From positions 69,204 through 133,203 of the forward strand of contig NZ_VJXQ01000004.1 of the NCBI RefSeq assembly GCF_007655485.1: a DNA stretch of 64,000 nt, written 5' to 3'. The DNA is from Halobellus captivus (GTDB taxonomy: Archaea > Halobacteriota > Halobacteria > Halobacteriales > Haloferacaceae). The translations under genes were made by a program, and so were the position numbers. The notes below the pieces were generated by a model that ran no database searches, had not been told where the DNA came from, and was given only the letters and a program-made list of their open reading frames with translations. Below are positions 19,962 through 29,163 of the stretch, piece by piece (positions within the stretch are counted from its first letter, which is position 1; the number at the start of each line of letters is the position of its first letter).

Positions 19962-21917
19962 ATGGCAAACAGCCATAACGGTAACGACGAACGTGGTTCG
20001 GGTGTCGGTCGCCGATCGTACCTGAAGCTTCTGGGTGGGGCAGTCGGTATGGCCACCATTACCGGGAGTACGGTCGCACAGAGTGCCGAGACCGACTCCG
20101 TCGTCAACCTGGGCGAACAGGGGTTGACTGACGGCGACGTAATCGACGACTACCTCGAGGAGTACTTCGAGAGCGGCGTCGAAGTGCGAGTTCCCGAGGG
20201 AGAGTACGAGTACCACGGCTCCGGATTCGGTGGTAATCGAAGCAACGCGGCGGTCGTCGGCGAGGGCGAGGTCATCATCACCAACGAAGCCGGTGAATAC
20301 GGGGAAACGATCGAGGCCGAAAGCGGCGTCGTGGAAATCCGGAACTTCACGCTCCGCGGTGAATCCGGCCCTGACAAAACCCGATTCCGCCTGGAGGCCC
20401 AGTCGGAGGGCCACGTGCTGATCGACAACTTCAACCTTCCCGACGGGAACGTCAACCCCGGCGACGCGCGCGGGTTCTACGTCCCCTCCGGTCACGCTGG
20501 CGTCGTCGAGATCCAGAACTGTTACGTTGCCAATTTCTCGAACAACGGGATCTACGCGAGTTCGCCCGGGAAAGGCGAGGGCGGTCGGGTCATCGTCGAG
20601 AACTGTTTCGTCCACAACAACAACATCTCGGGCATTCGAATCGGCGGCACAGACAGCGTCGCCCGCAACTGTCTCGTCCTCAACGACGGCAGTCCACCGA
20701 CGATCGACGAGGGCGGCACGGTCAATATGCGCGGTATTCGAATCGACACCGCGGGCGACGACGTGTTGATCGAAAACTGTGAAGTCATCCACTCCTACGA
20801 GGGAGCGGGCGCACCGATCGAACTCCACGACGAAGCCGAAGGCGGAAGCGGAACGATCCGAAACACGCTCATCGAGAACAACAGCGGGACGGACGCGATC
20901 CACGAGAAGGGAAGCTCCGCGAGCGGTTGGAGCGCGGAGAACGTCTCTATCAGCGGTGACGGTAGCCTCGAATATCCCTCCAACTTCAACGGCGTTTGCG
21001 TCGGCGACGACTGTCCGGTCCCGACCGGTGACGACCCGCAGGGCGAGGGAAGTGCGGACGGCTCCGACGACAGCGGTTCGAGCGACGGATCGTCGGACGA
21101 CTCTCCCGATAGCTCGAACGACGGGGCGACCGACTCCGATTCGGAGGACTCCAGTTCTGGAACGGACGAGACGGACGATTCCCAGACGGACGATTCCCAG
21201 ACGGACGATTCCGAATCGGAACCCGACGAGTCGTCGGGTTCGGAGACGACCGTCGGAACTGATGGCACGGAGCTCGTGGTTCTCTCCGAGAACTCAAACG
21301 GCGTCGATTACGAGTTCACCACGACCGGCGAGATCACGGGACTGTACGAGCGCGACCAGTACAGCGCGGATACGGCCGCACCCGCCGACGAAGTGACGGA
21401 GAACAACGACGGCACGTGGACCGCGACCGGATCGACCGGCGGCGGCAGTGCCAGCGGGGACGCCTTCCACTACGATGGCGCGATGGAGTCGTTCTCGGCT
21501 TCGGGCGACGTCCGCCAGATGACCCTGATCGCCGACGGCGAAGAGGTCACGTCTGATGACCTCCTCGCGGCCGAGGCCCCCGAAGACGAGACCGGCAGCG
21601 ACACCGAGGAATCGTCTGGATCGACTTCGGACGACGAGTCCTCGCAGGATGACTCCCGCGAGAAGACCATCGTCTTCGACGGAACGACTGCGGACACGGT
21701 GGCCGCATACACCTTCCGCGTCTCCGGTGAAGTCACGCGCGATTCCTCGATCAGCACGGCTCCCGACGATAACCGCTTCGACAACCTCGAAGACTATGTC
21801 GTCGACGACACCGTCAGCGGGATCTTGGGCAAGGGCATCGACGGGTACCGTTACACCGGCCACATCGTCGAAATCGAATTCGACGGTGCTGCCGCAGTCA
21901 CGATCGACGGTCAGTGA
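19962..21917 (+). CDS. Tat-exported right-handed beta-helix protein with duplicated C-terminal domain
   Basis: The 651-aa protein begins with a Tat signal (GRRSYLKLLGG). Residues about 45-345 form a parallel beta-helix of the pectate-lyase/NosD type, with repeated strands such as VIVENCFVHNNNISGI and VLIENCEVIHSYEG. A Ser/Asp-rich linker (about 355-430) carries DDSQT repeats. Two related C-terminal domains follow (about 432-530 and 566-650), each with a YxFxxxGE-type start and an SFxxxGxV or EIEFDG-type end. Beta-helix proteins usually bind or cleave polysaccharides, but no lyase or hydrolase residues could be assigned. A homologous beta-helix protein is encoded at 24200-25663. Confidence 0.75.
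   Translation: MANSHNGNDERGSGVGRRSYLKLLGGAVGMATITGSTVAQSAETDSVVNLGEQGLTDGDVIDDYLEEYFESGVEVRVPEGEYEYHGSGFGGNRSNAAVVGEGEVIITNEAGEYGETIEAESGVVEIRNFTLRGESGPDKTRFRLEAQSEGHVLIDNFNLPDGNVNPGDARGFYVPSGHAGVVEIQNCYVANFSNNGIYASSPGKGEGGRVIVENCFVHNNNISGIRIGGTDSVARNCLVLNDGSPPTIDEGGTVNMRGIRIDTAGDDVLIENCEVIHSYEGAGAPIELHDEAEGGSGTIRNTLIENNSGTDAIHEKGSSASGWSAENVSISGDGSLEYPSNFNGVCVGDDCPVPTGDDPQGEGSADGSDDSGSSDGSSDDSPDSSNDGATDSDSEDSSSGTDETDDSQTDDSQTDDSESEPDESSGSETTVGTDGTELVVLSENSNGVDYEFTTTGEITGLYERDQYSADTAAPADEVTENNDGTWTATGSTGGGSASGDAFHYDGAMESFSASGDVRQMTLIADGEEVTSDDLLAAEAPEDETGSDTEESSGSTSDDESSQDDSREKTIVFDGTTADTVAAYTFRVSGEVTRDSSISTAPDDNRFDNLEDYVVDDTVSGILGKGIDGYRYTGHIVEIEFDGAAAVTIDGQ
21169..21213 (+). repeat. 15-bp in-frame tandem repeats in beta-helix linker
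   Basis: The unit GACGGACGATTCCCA is repeated about three times and encodes DDSQT repeats in the Ser/Asp-rich linker. Such repeats may vary in number by slippage. Confidence 0.75.
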
Positions 21918-21927
21918 GGTGACGAGC

Positions 21928-22140
21928 GTGTACTCGTCGGACTCCTGGAAGCGAATCGCGACCGATCCTGACCCGGTTCGGGATCTCGGATACGACCTCG
22001 CCGAGTGGGAGTCACATCGAGTCACGTACCGCGACGGCGACCGGTTCGTGTTCGTTCCCGTCGACGAGGACGCGTTCGATCGGGAGGCGTACATCGTAGC
22101 GACTGAGGATGCGATGTGCGACACGCTCGAACGTCGCTGA
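21928..22140 (+). CDS. Small conserved-looking hypothetical protein (70 aa)
   Basis: This acidic 70-aa reading frame starts SSDSWKRIATDPDPVRDLGY after the initiator and ends TEDAMCDTLERR. The GTG at 21928 is chosen because GAGGTGA, a good Shine-Dalgarno match, lies 5 bp before it and overlaps the stop of the beta-helix gene; GTG 21919 is an alternative. Codon use matches neighbouring genes. It is co-directional with, and almost touches, the beta-helix gene, so the two are probably translated from one mRNA. No domain was recognised. Confidence 0.55.
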   Translation: MYSSDSWKRIATDPDPVRDLGYDLAEWESHRVTYRDGDRFVFVPVDEDAFDREAYIVATEDAMCDTLERR

Positions 22141-22247
22141 AGTCCGGTCGGTCCGACTTCCGAGAGGGGGTTGATCCGACATCTGCGAGGCGGGTGATCT
22201 CGGTGTCGGTTCCTTTTATTCACTCCTCTTCACAGTACTCGTCATCG

Positions 22248-24089
22248 CTACTCGTCAGTCCCACGGAGCCGATAGAGCGTGTACCCGCCGTTGTCTTGAA
22301 TCCGGTTCGACCCCGGTTCGGCGTCTAACGCCTCGAATCCAGCGGAGCCATACCGGAATCCCCTGTAGAGTTCGACCTCTTTCTTCCGGTCTTTCGTTCT
22401 CACGATGAGATAGCGATCCTCCTCGTAGTGTGACGTCACGTTGGTGTTAAAGACGGGTTCGGGGACCGAGTCGCCGATACCAGGAATGGCGATTCCTTCG
22501 GCGGTGTTCGTGCCGTAAATGGCGTCGACGTACCGGGTGGACCCCGACCGAACCCCGGTTAGTGACGTCTGTCCGTCGTGATACTGGAACGTCCGGTCGT
22601 ACCCGTCCATCACTGTCTCGGTCACGCGGTCGTTCGGTTGGTAGATGTACGGGGACGGGTGAACCGTTGCGAGGCTGATCGCGATCATCGCGACGAGGAT
22701 GAGGCTCATCACCGTCCAGGTCCGCTGCCGGGTCAATATTCCGCCGAACCGGCCGCTCGCGCCTTCGAGCGTGTCCGCCAGTATCGAAATCGCGACGACT
22801 GCGAGGAGGCTCACCGTGACCATAATGAACCCGAAGAACCGGAAGTAGTGGTCGCCCTGATCGGCGATAAAAATCGCGACGAATCCGAGCGTTGGGAATA
22901 CGAGCGAGGCGGCGAGGACGGCTAATAGGGCGTTTCTGCGACTTTCGCTGTGATCGATCACACCGATGACTAACGCGAGTATCAGGGCACCGGTGAGGAT
23001 CATCAACAGGGTGCTCACCGAGAACAGCTTGAGGTACAGTTCCATCAGGCTGCCGCCGAGGTCGATGAGGGACGCCCCGCGAGTGCCGGTCTCTTCGAGC
23101 ACCGTCGGATCGCGGGAGAGGAGGCTATCCAACACGAACGAGAGTCGAGAGCGGGCGCGTCCCTGCCGACGAATCCACGTGACGAACAGGACGCCCAGGA
23201 CGATCGTATGCAGGTACACCGGTCGGAAGGACGCGATCGGGTGCGTGTCCCAGTACCGACGCACGACGAGTTGCAGAATCGCAATTCCGCCGAGCATCGC
23301 GAGGTACGTCATCGCCTCCTGCGGGTGGACGAACAGGTAGCCGCTGGAGACGAGAAGCAGGAGCGCTCCCGTCGGAGTCGTGAACGCGAACCCGTCGTCA
23401 CTCGCGTGGAGAAACAGGAGGAGGCAGAACAGCACAACCGGAAACAGGAGGATCGCTTGACTGGACGCGTGCGGGTTCAGATGCACGCTGACGTTGTTGA
23501 TCGGAACGAACATCGCCCCGACGATAGCCCCCGCCGCCGCGGTTCGGTGGCTCCTCGACACGTAGTACGCGCACGCGGCGAAGGCCCCCACGAACAGCAG
23601 CGGAATCACGACAGACACGAGCGTCAGCATCGCCGTTCGAACGGGGAGACCGAGCACCTCGGCGAACTGCACGGACAGGAGGTGGACGCCGGGATACACG
23701 ATTCCGTCCGGCGGAATCACACCGGCCTGAATCTCGCGGGCCCAACCCAGGTGGCTCAACGAATCGCCTGACCCGTAAAAATAGTACGACCGAAGTACCG
23801 GAAGTCCGATAACGGTGAGTACACCGAGCGTCGAGAGGAGCACTCCGGCGTCTCTCGTTCGCGAGCGCTCGTCCGAACGGACAGCGACCGCGGCAGCGAT
23901 GAGAACGGCGATGCCGACACCGATCCAGAAATCCGTCGGGACCTCGGTGTAGAGAGAGAGTTCGTAGTCCGTTATCGGGGTTCGAGACGCCTGTACCACG
24001 CCGACCGCGAGCGCGAGATACCCCACGATCAGCGCGAGTTTTTGCCAGTGGTTCCCCGTGGATCGCCGCGCAGAAGAATTCACGTTCAT
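22248..24089 (-). CDS. Large polytopic membrane protein, possible surface-glycan function
   Basis: The 613-aa protein has roughly 12-14 hydrophobic segments starting from about residue 16, and a C-terminal soluble tail of about 120 residues (after SLATVHPSPYIYQPN). The layout, with an extracytoplasmic loop after the first spans (YYFYGSGDSLSHLGWAREIQ), resembles GT-C-type glycosyltransferases or polysaccharide-assembly membrane proteins, but no catalytic motif is clear enough to assign. It is the third gene of a minus-strand set: winged-helix regulator, beta-helix lipoprotein, this protein. A GT-C-like role in glycan assembly is a guess from topology and neighbours. Confidence 0.6.
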   Translation of the reverse strand: MNVNSSARRSTGNHWQKLALIVGYLALAVGVVQASRTPITDYELSLYTEVPTDFWIGVGIAVLIAAAVAVRSDERSRTRDAGVLLSTLGVLTVIGLPVLRSYYFYGSGDSLSHLGWAREIQAGVIPPDGIVYPGVHLLSVQFAEVLGLPVRTAMLTLVSVVIPLLFVGAFAACAYYVSRSHRTAAAGAIVGAMFVPINNVSVHLNPHASSQAILLFPVVLFCLLLFLHASDDGFAFTTPTGALLLLVSSGYLFVHPQEAMTYLAMLGGIAILQLVVRRYWDTHPIASFRPVYLHTIVLGVLFVTWIRRQGRARSRLSFVLDSLLSRDPTVLEETGTRGASLIDLGGSLMELYLKLFSVSTLLMILTGALILALVIGVIDHSESRRNALLAVLAASLVFPTLGFVAIFIADQGDHYFRFFGFIMVTVSLLAVVAISILADTLEGASGRFGGILTRQRTWTVMSLILVAMIAISLATVHPSPYIYQPNDRVTETVMDGYDRTFQYHDGQTSLTGVRSGSTRYVDAIYGTNTAEGIAIPGIGDSVPEPVFNTNVTSHYEEDRYLIVRTKDRKKEVELYRGFRYGSAGFEALDAEPGSNRIQDNGGYTLYRLRGTDE

Positions 24090-24199
24090 TATTGCTGTCG
24101 AGGGCTCTCAGCACGTATCCGGCGCTCTCTTCGACCGGAGTCCGTCTGTTACGGTTCCGAGTAGCCCGAACGTCTGTATTGTTATGCTGTGGTTTACCG

Positions 24200-25663
24200 T
24201 CACTCGTCTTCGTCCTCGGTGGTGCTATGGATTTCTCGTTCTTCGACATTCGTATCGATCGTCTCTACACTGGCATTCTGCAGCAGTATCGGGATCCCCC
24301 CGACGTCGACTGTCGCATCTCGCAGGACGTTGTCGTGCGAGCGTTGAAAGCCGATCCCGTTCCGATTCGAGGCGGCTTGCGTCACCTCGATACCCTCCAG
24401 CGTACAGCCACCCCGTCCATCGATCTTCACGGCGAACCCGTTGTCCGCGCTCCCGGTGACCGTTACGCCTTGGCAGTCGACCCACAGGTTCGACGCAGAT
24501 TCGGTGAGTTCGTCCGCTGGCATCTTCGCCCAGATGCCGTTGACGTTGTCGGCGTCGATCCGAATCTCGGTGTTTCGAATCGTCGCCGACGGTATCTCCG
24601 ACGAAACGGTGATCCCTCCGTCGCTCGATGGGACCCCGAGCATTTCGACGAGACAGTTTTCGACGATCGGCGGCTCCGAGTCGGGATCGGCCTCGAAGTT
24701 GGTGAGGCGGATCCCCCGCATATTCTCGAACTCGCTTGAAGCGTCGTCACAGCGGACGTGGACGTTTCTGACGACGCAATCCGCGCGGACCCGAACGTTT
24801 GCGATTCCGTTGTTCGCGTAATATCCGCCGTCGACGATTATCCGCCCCACGGCGGGATCCGCATAGAGCCCGTTATCGCCGAATCCGACGATGTGGCAAT
24901 CTTTGAACGTGATCTCGCCGCGGTTGTCGTCGCCGACGTAACATCCCGTGATCGGCTCGTCGGCGGCGGAACCGTCCGGAAGCCGAAGCCGTTCGACGAT
25001 ACCCGAGCCGTCGGAATCGGTGACATCGACGCGGACCGGCCCGCGCCCCCCTTCGAGTTCACCGCTCACCGAGACGTCACGGATGACTAAGTCGTCCGGA
25101 GCCCGAATATCGAGCGCTCTGACGCCCGTGTCCGCGCCGCGAAAATCGAACTGCAGATTTTGGATGTGAACGGCACCCTCTCCGCCGATGTAGAACAGTG
25201 CGCCGGACGCGTCGTCCATCGGGATAATCGTTGCACCGTCGCCGATGATCCCGAACCGTTCGAGCCCGCTGAGGTCGATACCGTCTTCGATTCGATACTC
25301 GCCGGGCGGGAGAAAGAGAAGTTGGCCGTCGGCTGCCGCCTCCTGAACCACCGCTCCGATGGGATCGCCGCCTGTCGGCTCGATCCCGAGGTCTGTCAGA
25401 TCAGTCATCGAATCGAACGGTGCCGGAACGGGTGTCTCGGTATTTTCGAGCGCTCCCGGGGGAGGCGAGGCGAGCTCGTCTGTGGTGCGCCCGGGGTCCC
25501 GTCGCCCGCCGCACCCCGCCAGAGAGAACAGTCCGAGCGTCGCCGCCGCGGTCCGTCTAAGGAGTCTCCGGCGACTCGTTCGATGCTGTCCCGAATCGGA
25601 CCCGCTGTCCCCGGAGAGAGCGCAATCTGATCTGGGGTGGCCCCCCCGCTCTCGATCGGACAT
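24200..25663 (-). CDS. Tat-exported right-handed beta-helix lipoprotein
   Basis: The protein has 487 aa. A Tat motif SRRRLLRRTAAATLG and lipobox SLAGC near residue 50 indicate lipid anchoring outside the cell. The region from about 100 to 475 is a parallel beta-helix with repeated strands (ITFKDCHIVGFGDNGLY, PIVENCLVEMLG, ATIRNTEIRID). The segments MRGIRLTNF and IVENCLVE resemble MRGIRIDTA and LIENCEVI of the protein at 19962-21917, so the two are paralogues. It starts 2 bp after the winged-helix regulator's stop and lies upstream of the polytopic membrane protein. A polysaccharide-binding or modifying role is likely but unproved. Confidence 0.75.
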   Translation of the reverse strand: MSDRERGGHPRSDCALSGDSGSDSGQHRTSRRRLLRRTAAATLGLFSLAGCGGRRDPGRTTDELASPPPGALENTETPVPAPFDSMTDLTDLGIEPTGGDPIGAVVQEAAADGQLLFLPPGEYRIEDGIDLSGLERFGIIGDGATIIPMDDASGALFYIGGEGAVHIQNLQFDFRGADTGVRALDIRAPDDLVIRDVSVSGELEGGRGPVRVDVTDSDGSGIVERLRLPDGSAADEPITGCYVGDDNRGEITFKDCHIVGFGDNGLYADPAVGRIIVDGGYYANNGIANVRVRADCVVRNVHVRCDDASSEFENMRGIRLTNFEADPDSEPPIVENCLVEMLGVPSSDGGITVSSEIPSATIRNTEIRIDADNVNGIWAKMPADELTESASNLWVDCQGVTVTGSADNGFAVKIDGRGGCTLEGIEVTQAASNRNGIGFQRSHDNVLRDATVDVGGIPILLQNASVETIDTNVEEREIHSTTEDEDE

Positions 25664-25664
25664 C

Positions 25665-25943
25665 TCACTCAGCCAATCCGGCCGATTGTATCTGTTGCCA
25701 CATTCGCGTTCCCTTCGCTGTGAGGTCGTACTGTCGGTTCTTCCGCTGCTCTTCCGGAACGACGAGTTCGACGATCGAGCGCTTTCGAAGCCGCCGCAGC
25801 GCGCGGGAGACGTGTGACGGTGACAGGCTTTCGGCGTTCGCGATCTCGGTCGTCGTCGCGGGTCCGTCCTGGAGGACGTTTAGCACGGCGAGCCGGTACT
25901 TCGAGGAGATGACGAACCCGATTGCGTCCCACTGTGATGACAT
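25665..25943 (-). CDS. Winged-helix transcriptional regulator (MarR/ArsR-like)
   Basis: The 92-aa protein is almost entirely one winged HTH. SSKYRLAVLNVLQDGPATTTEIA is the first helices, SLSPSHVSRALRRLRKRSIV the recognition helix, and NRQYDLTAKG the wing. It is the first gene of the minus-strand set that includes the beta-helix lipoprotein (2 bp downstream) and the polytopic membrane protein, so it probably controls that operon. Possible operator sites lie at 26131-26191. Confidence 0.8.
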   Translation of the reverse strand: MSSQWDAIGFVISSKYRLAVLNVLQDGPATTTEIANAESLSPSHVSRALRRLRKRSIVELVVPEEQRKNRQYDLTAKGTRMWQQIQSAGLAE

Positions 25944-26255
25944 CGCCTCCCCGTTGTCTCAGAACCGCCTTTGGTATTCGCTCGCTACAACGTTAGTGAG
26001 TGCTATCGGGTGTGGACACAGCGCGGGTTAGTCCGGCGTGGTCCGAGCTTCTATCCCCGTCCCAATCCGGTAGCGGGCCGGTGTTGCAGCTGAATTCACT
26101 CGGGTAAACCGCTGCTTTACTTATATACTGTTACACAAATACGTATGTAAAGAAAAGCAGCTTATCGCAACCGATACACAAATCTATGTAACCGCCACAA
26201 ACCGGGTAGTAGGAACTGGATTACAAGTTACTCCCGTTTCAGATTGTTCATTGGT
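25944..26255. other. Intergenic region with paired operator-like repeats
   Basis: No gene is seen. The region holds a TATA-like TTATATA at 26121-26127, two similar partly palindromic elements (26131-26150 and 26175-26191), and a TATA-like ATTACAAGTTAC around 26220-26231 about 30 bp before the DUF7511 start. Confidence 0.55.
26131..26191. promoter_or_regulatory. Pair of TACACAAAT-n-TATGTAA elements
   Basis: Site 1 (26131-26150) is TTACACAAATACGTATGTAA, with TTACA/TGTAA arms. Site 2 (26175-26191) is TACACAAATCTATGTAA. Their centres are about 42 bp apart, close to four DNA turns. Site 1 directly follows the TATA-like TTATATA, as expected for a repressor site. The adjacent winged-helix regulator is the obvious candidate ligand. 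Confidence 0.45.
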
Positions 26256-26435
26256 ATGTCATCAAAAGGGGACCTGAACGGGGAAGTGTTCTCCCTTCGG
26301 GCGACTATCGTCGAGTACGAGCACGGTCCGGACGAGTGCACGATCCATCCACTGGACCCGACGGAATCGGGCCGAACGACGGAGTGGATCACCGCCCTGG
26401 AAGGATCCTACGTGCCGCTCGGGCGATGCCGATAA
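26256..26435 (+). CDS. DUF7511-domain small protein
   Basis: The 59-aa protein has the haloarchaeal DUF7511 pattern: LRATIVEYEHGPDECTIHP, then TTEWITALEGSYVPLGRCR at the end. These are small haloarchaeal proteins of unknown function. I chose the ATG at 26256 over 26244 because a TATA-like element (about 26220-26231) predicts a transcript start near 26251. The gene stands alone. Confidence 0.7.
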   Translation: MSSKGDLNGEVFSLRATIVEYEHGPDECTIHPLDPTESGRTTEWITALEGSYVPLGRCR

Positions 26436-26659
26436 CCGACTGTACACTCGGCACTCCTCATTCGCGAGTTGCGCTCCGAATCCTCGGAGGCCTCGTGTCG
26501 GTCTGAGCTGCAATCGATCTGTTCGATTCGGCACCCGGTCCCACGGCAGGGGGTGATCGGACCTCCCCGTGACTGAGAATGGATCTCGTGGTATCCGTGC
26601 CGCGCTGACGCACTTTGCGTCCCGATTTTCGATTGGGGGCGCAGAAGGTCTTGATACGG

Positions 26660-27682
26660 TTATTCGGCGGTCGGTGTGGCCGGTGTCGTAGCCCCTTCAG
26701 TCGTCTCGTCAGTCGCCTCCTCTGTCGTCTCGTCTGTCGCCTCTCCTGTCATCCCTTCGGTCGCCTCCTCTGTCGTCTCGTCAGTCGTCCCTTCGGCCGT
26801 CTCTGTCTCTTCAGTCATCTCCGTCCCCTCCTCCGTGGCCGTGCCCATTTCCCCGCCCTCCATCGTGTCGGTGGCGACTGTGAGGTCGAACGGTTCGTCA
26901 GTCGGTGCCCCGCTCGAGTCCAGATATCCCATCGCGAACGCCGTGTATCCGGTCCCCGATTCGAGGTCGACGTCGAACGAAGCGACGGCGTCGCTCTCAC
27001 CCGCGGCACGGACTTCGAGCGTATACGCGTCTGCGGGTACGGTCGCGTATTGGCTGGCCTCTCCGAACGCAAGTTCAGCGATCAACGGTTCCTCCTCGCC
27101 TGCAACGGCGATATCCACGCTCGGGGCGTCGGGCGACGCGTGAAGGACGCGGACCCGAGATTCCCCGTCGCCAACGGTGGTGACGTCGTCCTCGAAGGCT
27201 CGAACCTCGAACGTCTCCGCCTCTAATTCGCCGAGAGCGACCAGCGACGTCGCCGACCCACCCGTGAGCGATACCTCCTCGTCGAAGACGACGGTTTCTT
27301 CGTCCCCTGCGGCGGTGATCTGCACCTGATACGCCTCAGCGGGCAGTGTAAGGTAGTCGCTGACGGTCCGGAACGGAACGTCAGTCAGCACCGATTCCTC
27401 GTCGACGTAGATGTCCACGTTCGGCGCGTCCGGAGAAGCGTGTACCGCCCGCACGAGCGCCTCTGATTCCCCTCCGTCCTCCGTCGTTGTTTCCTCGCCC
27501 TCGGTCGTCGGAGCGTCTGTTTCAGTGGATTCTTCGGCCCCGGTCGGCGTGACGGATTCCTCCATCTGTCCGTTTCCGGAATCTCCTGTGTCCGCTCCCC
27601 CGCCGCAACCCGCGAGGCCGATTGTCGATATCGCGGTGACTGTACCAACGAACCGCCGTCTGCTGAGGTGTGGTTGCACCAT
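26660..27682 (-). CDS. Secreted protein with two DUF4397 domains
   Basis: The 340-aa protein has a Tat motif (SRRRFVGTVTAIS) and lipobox GLAGC, then a Thr/Glu-rich linker. Two DUF4397 repeats follow, each opening with the family motif VHASPDAPNVDIYV (about 83) and VLHASPDAPSVDIAV (about 179). The C-terminal about 75 residues are a degenerate TTEEATDE repeat. DUF4397 domains are extracellular beta-sandwiches in surface proteins; no enzyme activity is known. It is expressed divergently from the CARDB-type gene at 27895. Confidence 0.85.
   Translation of the reverse strand: MVQPHLSRRRFVGTVTAISTIGLAGCGGGADTGDSGNGQMEESVTPTGAEESTETDAPTTEGEETTTEDGGESEALVRAVHASPDAPNVDIYVDEESVLTDVPFRTVSDYLTLPAEAYQVQITAAGDEETVVFDEEVSLTGGSATSLVALGELEAETFEVRAFEDDVTTVGDGESRVRVLHASPDAPSVDIAVAGEEEPLIAELAFGEASQYATVPADAYTLEVRAAGESDAVASFDVDLESGTGYTAFAMGYLDSSGAPTDEPFDLTVATDTMEGGEMGTATEEGTEMTEETETAEGTTDETTEEATEGMTGEATDETTEEATDETTEGATTPATPTAE
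26664..26830 (-). repeat. Degenerate Thr/Glu-coding repeat at C-terminus of DUF4397 protein
   Basis: Short units of the type GCCTCCTCTGTCGTCTCGTC (plus-strand reading) recur with variation and encode a Thr/Glu/Asp-rich stalk. The tract may pass through or interact with the S-layer, and its copy number may vary. Confidence 0.65.
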
Positions 27683-27894
27683 ACAGGTGGCTGGGAGGGG
27701 ATACGTAAGTCGCTATTTTCCACCTGTCTCGGTATTGTCGTTCTGTTTGCAGAAAGCGTGCCGTTACACTTCGGTTTCGATCACCCTACACCCGTCAACA
27801 CCCGATATTGAACGCCTGCTGTTAGTGTTCGTAGGAGAACCATATATCAGATAACGAATGTATACTATTGCGGTACGGCTGTCTCTCTCCTCGT

Positions 27895-29163
27895 ATGGTG
27901 GAATTATCCAGACCGACCGTCCTTTCGATTGTGCTCGTGATCGTACTGTCGGTAGCGCTGAGCGGAACGAGCGTTGCGATGCCGACAGCTGCGACCAGTT
28001 CGATGGGCTCGGATGGACCCACAGCCGCACAACTCCAAGAAAACGGGGATGCAGTCGCTGATGGACCGTTTTTCGAAATCACGGATGTCCGAACGAATAT
28101 GCCGGTTAAGGCGGGCGAAACCGTCGAAGTGACCGTCACTGTGCTGAATAGCGGAAACGCAACAGGTGAAAAAGAGGTGTGGTTCCACCTCGATCAGTAC
28201 TACAAGGACGACGCCCAATTGGAGTTAGCGCCCGGAGAATCCGAGACGGTAACGCTCACGTACGTGAGCAAGAGCGAGAACGCGAAAGATTGGACGCTTC
28301 GGGTGGACACACCGGACGACCGGCACGAAGAAACAGTAACCATCGAGAAACCCGCCCAACATAGCACTACACGGTCGAGCGGCGGAGGCAGTGACGGTCA
28401 CCCCCACTTCGACATCGTCGATATGACTGTCGAGGAACCGATCACGGCGGGCGATCCGCTCCGGATGAGTGCCACCGTCGAAAACACCGGCCGCGATCTC
28501 GGGGAGAAACTGGTCTGGTTCACGGTCGACGGAGAAACCGTGAACGAAACGATCATCGAGCTCCCGGAGGGCCACTCGACGACCGTCACGGCCGAATACA
28601 ACACGTCCATCGAGGCCGCTGGAGAGCACCTCGTCACGGCGAATACCTCCGACGACGTGGTCCGCCGATCGATCGAGTTTAACGAACCCGTGCGTGCGTT
28701 CGAGGTGAAGACTGTCGACACCTCCGAATCGATTATCGCCGGAGAGCAACTGACTGTGACGGCGACCGTCGAAAACGTCGGCGATATCCCCGCGACTGTC
28801 CCTGTCCGGATGACTATCGACGGCCACTTCATCGATGAAGAGCGGGTCGACGTGGCACCGAACGAGTCGGCGACCGTTGAACTGCAGTATCGAACCAACA
28901 CGTGGACGACCGGCGAGATAGACGTGACTGTCGGTGCCGAAAACGCATCGGTCTCGCGGCTGGTCACCGTCGTCGAACCGACGCCGACGGAGACGACTGA
29001 ACGGCTGACCGAACCGGAGTCGACGGCGGAACCCGTCGACACGGCCACGACCGCGACGGTGACACCTGCGTCGCAGTCGTCGTGGAGCGGACCGAATCCC
29101 GGCCTCTCGATGCTGGTCGTGATGTTGTTCGTCGGGGCCCTCGCAATCACTCGGTGGGGGTGA
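27895..29163 (+). CDS. Secreted CARDB-like repeat protein with C-terminal membrane anchor
   Basis: From the ATG at 27895 the protein has 422 aa: a signal peptide (TVLSIVLVIVLSVALSG), then three CARDB/adhesion-type beta-sandwich repeats of about 95 residues. These begin near FFEITDVRTNMPVKAGETV, HFDIVDMTVEEPITAGDPL and AFEVKTVDTSESIIAGEQL. A Thr/Glu/Pro stalk and a final hydrophobic helix (GLSMLVVMLFVGALAITRWG) follow. The tail resembles PGF-CTERM sorting signals but has PGL in place of PGF, so archaeosortase processing is uncertain. A TATA-like TGTATACTA at 27859-27867 supports this start over the upstream TTG at 27868. Confidence 0.75.
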   Translation: MVELSRPTVLSIVLVIVLSVALSGTSVAMPTAATSSMGSDGPTAAQLQENGDAVADGPFFEITDVRTNMPVKAGETVEVTVTVLNSGNATGEKEVWFHLDQYYKDDAQLELAPGESETVTLTYVSKSENAKDWTLRVDTPDDRHEETVTIEKPAQHSTTRSSGGGSDGHPHFDIVDMTVEEPITAGDPLRMSATVENTGRDLGEKLVWFTVDGETVNETIIELPEGHSTTVTAEYNTSIEAAGEHLVTANTSDDVVRRSIEFNEPVRAFEVKTVDTSESIIAGEQLTVTATVENVGDIPATVPVRMTIDGHFIDEERVDVAPNESATVELQYRTNTWTTGEIDVTVGAENASVSRLVTVVEPTPTETTERLTEPESTAEPVDTATTATVTPASQSSWSGPNPGLSMLVVMLFVGALAITRWG

